Shown one piece after another: positions 59,961 through 64,000 of a DNA stretch of 64,000 nt (position 1 is the first letter of the stretch; each line of letters starts with the position of its first letter). Under the pieces are notes generated by a model. It was not told the DNA's origin, searched no databases, and saw nothing but the letters and a program-made list of their open reading frames with translations. This stretch comes from CAXXOK01 sp963675655. Its GTDB lineage: Bacteria > Bacillota > Clostridia > Christensenellales > Aristaeellaceae. The stretch spans positions 558,001 to 622,000 of the forward strand of contig OY776489.1 in NCBI GenBank assembly GCA_963675655.1, given 5' to 3'. The position numbers and the translations under genes are program-made.

Positions 59961-61385
59961 TTAGGGCATACTGGGGCGGGAATCGTCAGCCCGCTTATGC
60001 TTGTGGAACAGTAAATCGCGATACCGCTCCAAATCCACTTCGCGCACCATGATTTCCAGTTCCTCATCGCCCATTACGGTATTGCGCCCTTCGGCATACA
60101 GCGCGTCCACCAACGCTTTTACCGCGATTACGACGGTATCCTGCTTATCCACAGTGTTATCGTCTTTCAAACGGAAGAAGCTGTTCATCCAGTGTGCTAC
60201 TCCGGCCAGCCCGCTATGGCTGTCCACAGCGACCGTCGCGGGGCGGTTGAGGATTTTTGTTGTGTCGAAGATGTTATAAATCTCTTCGTCCTTAAGCATA
60301 CCATCGGCATGGATGCCCGCTCGCGTTACGTTGAAGTGTCTGCCGACAAACGGCTGGCGGGGGCTGATTTCGATGCCGATTTCCTGCTCCATATACTCGG
60401 CAATTTCGGTAACCACGCTCAGGTCCATGCCGTCGGTGGTACCGCGCAGCGCCTGATATTCAATTGCCATGGCTTCCAGCGGGCAGTTGCCAGTACGCTC
60501 GCCAATGCCCAGCAACGAGCAGTTGACGCTGGAGCAGCCATACAGCCACGCCGTACCGGCGTTATTCACTACTTTGTAGAAATCGTTATGACCGTGCCAT
60601 TCCAGCTGCTCGCTGGGGATTTGCGCATAGTGGTTGAGGCCGTAGATAATACCACCCACGCTTCGCGGCAGCGCAGCGCCCGGGTAGCTGACTCCATAGC
60701 CCATAGTGTCGCAGGCACGCACTTTAATGGGCGCACCGCTCTCCTTGGACAACTTCATCAACTGCTCGGCAAAAGGCAACACAAACCCGTAGAAATCCGC
60801 ACGGGTAATATCCTCAAAGTGGCAGCGGGGCAATATGCCCTCCGCCAGCGCATCCTTGACGACACCCAGATATTTATCCATCGCCTGGGCACGCGTAAGA
60901 TGCATCTTTTTGAAAATATGATAGTCGCTGCACGAAACCAGGATACCTGTTTCCTTTACGCCCGCAGATTTAACTAACTTAAAATCGCCTGCATTGGCGC
61001 GAATCCACGTGGTAATTTCCGGGAACGACAAGCCAAGTGCCTGGCAACGTTCCAGCGCTTCGCGATCATTATCCGTATACAGGAAAAACTCGCTCTGCCT
61101 TACCAGCCCCTTGGGGCCGCCCAGCCGGGAAAGCAGCTTGTACAAATGCTCGATCTGCCGGGGGGTAAACGGGCTTACACTTTGCTGTCCATCGCGGAAA
61201 GTCGTGTCCGTCATCCAGATATATTCCGGCATGTTTATGGGCACCAGACGGTTGTTAAACGTAATTTTAGGAACGGATTGATAATCGTAAATTTCGCGGT
61301 AGAGATTGGGGTCCTGTACATCCTGCAAATCATATTGATATTGCGATTGCATCAACTGATTCGTCTTGGGGCTGAAGATCAGCAT
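59961..61385 (-). CDS. Re-citrate synthase/2-isopropylmalate synthase family protein
   Basis: The enzyme has 474 residues; ATG 61385 has GAAGGAG about 9 nt ahead. It has an HMGL-type TIM barrel: the metal/substrate start TDTTFRDGQQS, HGHNDFYKVVNNAGTAW (HxH metal motif) and SLLGIGERTGNCPLEAM. It is shorter than LeuA and lacks the regulatory LeuA domain. Its wording (SEFFLYTDNDREAL; ETGILVSCSDYHIFKKMHLTR) resembles the clostridial Re-citrate synthases once annotated as isopropylmalate synthases. It likely condenses acetyl-CoA with oxaloacetate for glutamate synthesis. The partner aminotransferase upstream supports use of oxaloacetate. Confidence 0.85.
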   Translation of the reverse strand: MLIFSPKTNQLMQSQYQYDLQDVQDPNLYREIYDYQSVPKITFNNRLVPINMPEYIWMTDTTFRDGQQSVSPFTPRQIEHLYKLLSRLGGPKGLVRQSEFFLYTDNDREALERCQALGLSFPEITTWIRANAGDFKLVKSAGVKETGILVSCSDYHIFKKMHLTRAQAMDKYLGVVKDALAEGILPRCHFEDITRADFYGFVLPFAEQLMKLSKESGAPIKVRACDTMGYGVSYPGAALPRSVGGIIYGLNHYAQIPSEQLEWHGHNDFYKVVNNAGTAWLYGCSSVNCSLLGIGERTGNCPLEAMAIEYQALRGTTDGMDLSVVTEIAEYMEQEIGIEISPRQPFVGRHFNVTRAGIHADGMLKDEEIYNIFDTTKILNRPATVAVDSHSGLAGVAHWMNSFFRLKDDNTVDKQDTVVIAVKALVDALYAEGRNTVMGDEELEIMVREVDLERYRDLLFHKHKRADDSRPSMP

Positions 61386-61508
61386 AGGTTTCTCTCCTTC
61401 CCTGTGGGTAGGCCGCATGGAATTGACTGCCGGCGGTTCCCTGAAACCGGCACAGCAGCAGCGGCAGAAAGTGATGGATAGGAAGAAAATTGTTTTACAA
61501 TTTCTCTG

Positions 61509-61595
61509 TTATCCATAGGTTTTGTGGAAAACAGCAACGTTTGTATCATTTTGTGTGGATAACTTGTGCATAACTTTAAGGGTGGCTGTGGATAG
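61509..61595. promoter_or_regulatory. Cluster of five DnaA-box-like sites
   Basis: Sites: TTATCCATA (61509-61517), TGTGGAAAA (61523-61531), perfect TGTGGATAA (61554-61562), TGTGCATAA (61565-61573) and TGTGGATAG (61587-61595). All but one differ from the consensus TTATCCACA (either strand) by one base. They lie in the short gap between the aminotransferase stop and the citrate synthase-like gene. Confidence 0.55.
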
Positions 61596-61602
61596 TGACT
61601 GC

Positions 61603-62802
61603 TTATTGCAGCGCCTTTACAAAGGCTTCAATGCGCCGCAGCCCTTCCAGAATGTTTTCCATGGAGGTTGCATAGCTCAGGCGGCAAAAACCTTCCGCCA
61701 TAAATGCATTGCCGGGAACAACAACCACTTTGCCTTCGCTCAGCAGCGTTTCGGCAAACGCTGCACAATCGTTGATTTCCACCTCGTCAAACCGTTTTCC
61801 CATCAGCCTGGACACGTTCATCATCACATAAAACGCGCCTTCGGGCTTTAGGCAGCTAAGACCTTCAATGGCATTGATGCCCTTTACCAATACGTCCCGA
61901 CGCTCTTCAAACGCTTTGCGCATGGTCTGCACACAATCCTGCGGCATGGTCAGGGCAACGGTGGCCGCATACTGCGCAGGCGTGTTCGGCGAAGACGTTG
62001 CCTGGCTTTGCGCCGTGCTCATGGTTTTAATCACGTCCTGCGGGCCTGCCGCATAGCCGATACGAAAGCCCGTCATCGCGTAGGATTTGCTTACACCGTT
62101 GATAATAATCGTGCGCTCTTTCACCGCTTCGCCAAGCGAGGCGATGCTTACATGCTTATGCGTGCCGTAAATTAATTTTTCGTAAATCTCATCGGAAACA
62201 ATATAAAAATCGTGCTTCACCGCCAAATCAGCCAGCGCCTGCAGCGCCTGCTGCGTCCATACGCAGCCGTTGGGGTTGTTGGGCGAGGTGAGCATAAACG
62301 CCTTGGTTTTGGGGGTAATCGCCGCCGCAATCGCCGCGGTCGTCGGCACAAAATTATCCTTCTCACAGGCAGGTACAAACACCGGTACGCCGCCGTTCAT
62401 GCGAATCATTTCCGGGTAGCTGACCCAGCAGGGCGTAGGCACGATTACTTCATCGCCATCGTTGAGCAACGCAAAAAACGTATTGTACAGCGAATGTTTC
62501 GCACCGTTGGATACGATGATTTGCCCGACTTCATACGTAAGGTCGTTATCCCGTTTTAATTTTTCCACAATGGCTTTACGCAGCTCCAGCGTACCCGGCA
62601 CCGCCGCATAGCGCGTCATCCCGCGATCCAACGCCTCTTTCATCGCGTCACGGATCATTTCGGGGGTGTCAAAATCCGGTTCGCCCGCGGCAAGACCGAT
62701 CACGTCTTCACCAGCGGCCTTCATCGCTTTTGCTTTAGTATCCATCGCGAGGGTAGCGGACGGGGCAATGTTGGTAGCTTTCATCGATAATCCAAGCGGC
62801 AT
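61603..62802 (-). CDS. Aspartate aminotransferase (PLP fold type I)
   Basis: The enzyme has 399 residues. The PLP lysine is Lys239 in NGVSKSYAMTGFRIGYA. Other conserved parts are SNGAKHSLYNTF, TSPNNPNGC and DEIYEKLIY, and a C-terminal substrate Arg lies in EGFCRLSYA. It would interconvert aspartate and oxaloacetate. CAGGAGG lies 8 nt before the ATG. It is followed by the citrate synthase-like gene on the same strand with a 217-nt gap holding DnaA-like boxes. Confidence 0.94.
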   Translation of the reverse strand: MPLGLSMKATNIAPSATLAMDTKAKAMKAAGEDVIGLAAGEPDFDTPEMIRDAMKEALDRGMTRYAAVPGTLELRKAIVEKLKRDNDLTYEVGQIIVSNGAKHSLYNTFFALLNDGDEVIVPTPCWVSYPEMIRMNGGVPVFVPACEKDNFVPTTAAIAAAITPKTKAFMLTSPNNPNGCVWTQQALQALADLAVKHDFYIVSDEIYEKLIYGTHKHVSIASLGEAVKERTIIINGVSKSYAMTGFRIGYAAGPQDVIKTMSTAQSQATSSPNTPAQYAATVALTMPQDCVQTMRKAFEERRDVLVKGINAIEGLSCLKPEGAFYVMMNVSRLMGKRFDEVEINDCAAFAETLLSEGKVVVVPGNAFMAEGFCRLSYATSMENILEGLRRIEAFVKALQ

Positions 62803-62937
62803 GGTATTTCCTCCTGCAACGACCCGCCATAGCGAGCCTTCGTTTTACACAGCTGCAAATGGCGGATGCGCCATTGCATCTTGCAAATCACCCGTGCCAA
62901 AGCCGCAATACAGCGCGACCCAAGTGAATCGTTTTGC

Positions 62938-62966
62938 ATTATAACACAAAGACTATGCATCGTAAA
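62938..62966 (-). promoter_or_regulatory. Promoter of the aminotransferase gene
   Basis: On the minus strand: TTTACG (62966-62961), 17-nt spacer, perfect TATAAT (62943-62938). The leader is about 130 nt. No T-box or other known leader motif is recognised, and nothing else is seen in 62803-63128. Confidence 0.65.
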
Positions 62967-63128
62967 GGGCTGATCTGGCTCTTTTTTGCAACGTGGGTAA
63001 AAAATGAATAATTTTTACATTAAAATTGCATTTATAGCCATACTGTTAATTTCCTGCGTATATTGGTGACTTGCGGTTTCAACCGCCTCTTTCCGGTTTA
63101 TCCCTACAACTAAGGAGGTATGATACCC

Positions 63129-63731
63129 ATGACTATGCAATTACGCCGGTTTTTTACGATTCTTCTGGTTCTTGCCCTGTCGCTTCTCCCCTTCTCGGCG
63201 CTGGCGGAGAGTGAAACTGCCGATACTACCGACACCAACGACGCAGGAATGCCCTATGTGCTCAATTATTTCGAGGGTACGCCGCTGGATGTGAGCCTGT
63301 ACGAAGGCAAAGCCCTATACCTGAACTTCTTTACGGGTTGGTGCACCTACTGCATGCAGGAAATGCCGGACTTAAAAGAGGTGTTTGAGGCTTACGATCC
63401 CAACGATGTAGCCATTATCCTTGTGCACGTATGGAGCGGCGAAGACGCCAGCGACAGCGCGGCGGTCGTTGAGGAATTCGGCCTGCAAGATATGATACTG
63501 CTGGAAGACGATGAAATGGCACTAACCAACATGATCGGCCTGAGCGGCTTCCCCACCAGCCTGTTCATCGATAAGGAAGGTTACCTGAGCAGCTATTATC
63601 CCGGCATGATGACCTATGATACCATGTCTGCCGCACTGGAGGATATGGGGGTTGCCCTGCGCGCGGATACGAACGCAGATACCACTGTGGACACCACCGC
63701 TGCGCCTGATAGTGCGGAGGTTACGCAATGA
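63129..63731 (+). CDS. Exported TlpA/ResA-like thioredoxin-fold protein
   Basis: The protein has 200 residues. ATG 63129 has AAGGAGG 10 nt ahead; an ATG at 63120 abuts the site. The signal peptide (RRFFTILLVLALSLLPFS, ending ALA before ESET) has no lipobox. The redox motif is WCTYC (Cys72, Cys75) in LNFFTGWCTYCMQEMPDL. The cis-Pro loop is GLSGFPTSLFID. A Thr/Asp-rich tail (TNADTTVDTTAAPD) ends it. The next gene, a ccdA homologue, overlaps by 4 nt and would supply reductant through the membrane. Confidence 0.93.
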   Translation: MTMQLRRFFTILLVLALSLLPFSALAESETADTTDTNDAGMPYVLNYFEGTPLDVSLYEGKALYLNFFTGWCTYCMQEMPDLKEVFEAYDPNDVAIILVHVWSGEDASDSAAVVEEFGLQDMILLEDDEMALTNMIGLSGFPTSLFIDKEGYLSSYYPGMMTYDTMSAALEDMGVALRADTNADTTVDTTAAPDSAEVTQ

Positions 63732-64000
63732 CACAAAGCCTGATCTCCACATTGCCGCAGTATACGCTGTGGGCCATGTTCATCGGCGGGCTTGTCGCTT
63801 TTCTTTCCCCCTGTGTATTACCGATGCTGCCGGTATACACCCTCTACCTGGTTGGCGAGGGTTCCGAAAGCACGGATAAACGCAAAGCCTGGCTGGATGT
63901 GGTGCGCCGCAGCCTTGGGTTGATGCTCGGCTTTATTACGCTGTTTACCCTGCTTGGCGCAGCCGCCGGGCTGCTGGGCAGCGCGTTTGCCAATATCGAC
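63728..64000 (+). CDS. ccdA: CcdA-type thiol-disulfide transporter, truncated by the window end
   Basis: The first 91 residues are present, starting ATG 63728 inside the stop of the thioredoxin-fold gene (ATGA). The first helix carries the CcdA/DsbD signature FLSPCVLPMLPVY, with the first of two redox cysteines. The second cysteine lies beyond 64000. CcdA passes electrons from cytoplasmic thioredoxin to exported thiol proteins such as its upstream partner. Confidence 0.92.
   Translation, partial: MTQSLISTLPQYTLWAMFIGGLVAFLSPCVLPMLPVYTLYLVGEGSESTDKRKAWLDVVRRSLGLMLGFITLFTLLGAAAGLLGSAFANID

Noticed and set aside
61509..61595. Chromosomal replication origin
   Set aside because: No dnaA, dnaN, recF, rpmH or parAB genes are close, and no clear AT-rich unwinding element with repeats was seen. 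It is kept only as a DnaA-box cluster.
1..64000. CRISPR arrays, tRNA or rRNA genes, insertion sequences, prophage
   Set aside because: No regularly spaced repeats, cloverleaf sequences, transposase, integrase or phage structural genes were found; the encapsulin is the only HK97-like protein and is paired with a ferritin cargo.

Overview
The window looks like chromosomal DNA of an anaerobic, saccharolytic member of the Clostridia. The sequence signs are near-consensus sigma-A promoters, strong AGGAGG-type ribosome sites, a CIRCE heat-shock operator, GGDEF/MarR/LacI/ArsR-type regulators, an anaerobic purine-degradation locus with two molybdenum hydroxylases, and a Re-citrate synthase-like protein. 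Base composition is moderate. All the exported binding proteins here carry signal peptidase I-type signal peptides and no lipobox cysteine. I associate that trait with Christensenellales-like gut Clostridia, but that placement is inference. I saw no tRNA, rRNA, CRISPR array, phage or insertion sequence.

Layout. 1-12.2 kb is carbohydrate uptake and cleavage: a truncated sugar-binding protein, a GH31 alpha-xylosidase/alpha-glucosidase, an MFS transporter, and a GH2-SBP-permease-permease operon next to an ArsR-type regulator, with a palindromic operator upstream of the GH2 promoter. 12.5-19.1 kb has a HAMP-GAF-GGDEF diguanylate cyclase with an unusual cysteine cluster, a secreted protein of unknown function, a three-gene MotA/ExbB-MotB/OmpA motor-like operon that resembles Zorya ZorAB without its effectors, and a MarR regulator. 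19.1-22.4 kb is a flavin-based extracytoplasmic electron-transfer locus (double FMN-binding protein, Gx transporter, NusG domain II protein, divergent ApbE). 22.4-23.7 kb is an encapsulin nanocompartment with its encapsulated-ferritin cargo.

23.8-42.6 kb is one long minus-strand purine/urate catabolism locus read from a consensus promoter: guaD, xdhA, xdhB, xdhC, ygeX, ygeY, a 650-nt hairpin-rich non-coding block, ygeW, arcC, a mocA/ygfJ-like gene, ssnA, ygfK, xdhD and a ModE-like regulator. Together these would deaminate guanine, interconvert oxidised purines, open the ring and recover 2,3-diaminopropionate, carbamoyl phosphate/ATP, ammonia and pyruvate.

44.2-53.0 kb is a pentose regulon: xylB, xylA and a LacI-type repressor on the minus strand, and a chvE-mmsA-mmsB ABC importer on the plus strand. 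Both arms carry the same operator, TGTGCCCGNGCACA. It fits the alpha-xylosidase upstream. 53.3-64 kb holds housekeeping genes: htpG under CIRCE, an alpha/beta hydrolase, an orphan BMP-type nucleoside-binding protein, a corA with a leader peptide and an attenuator-like hairpin, an SDR, a Re-citrate synthase/isopropylmalate synthase homologue next to a DnaA-box cluster, an aspartate aminotransferase, and a TlpA-like thioredoxin followed by a truncated ccdA.
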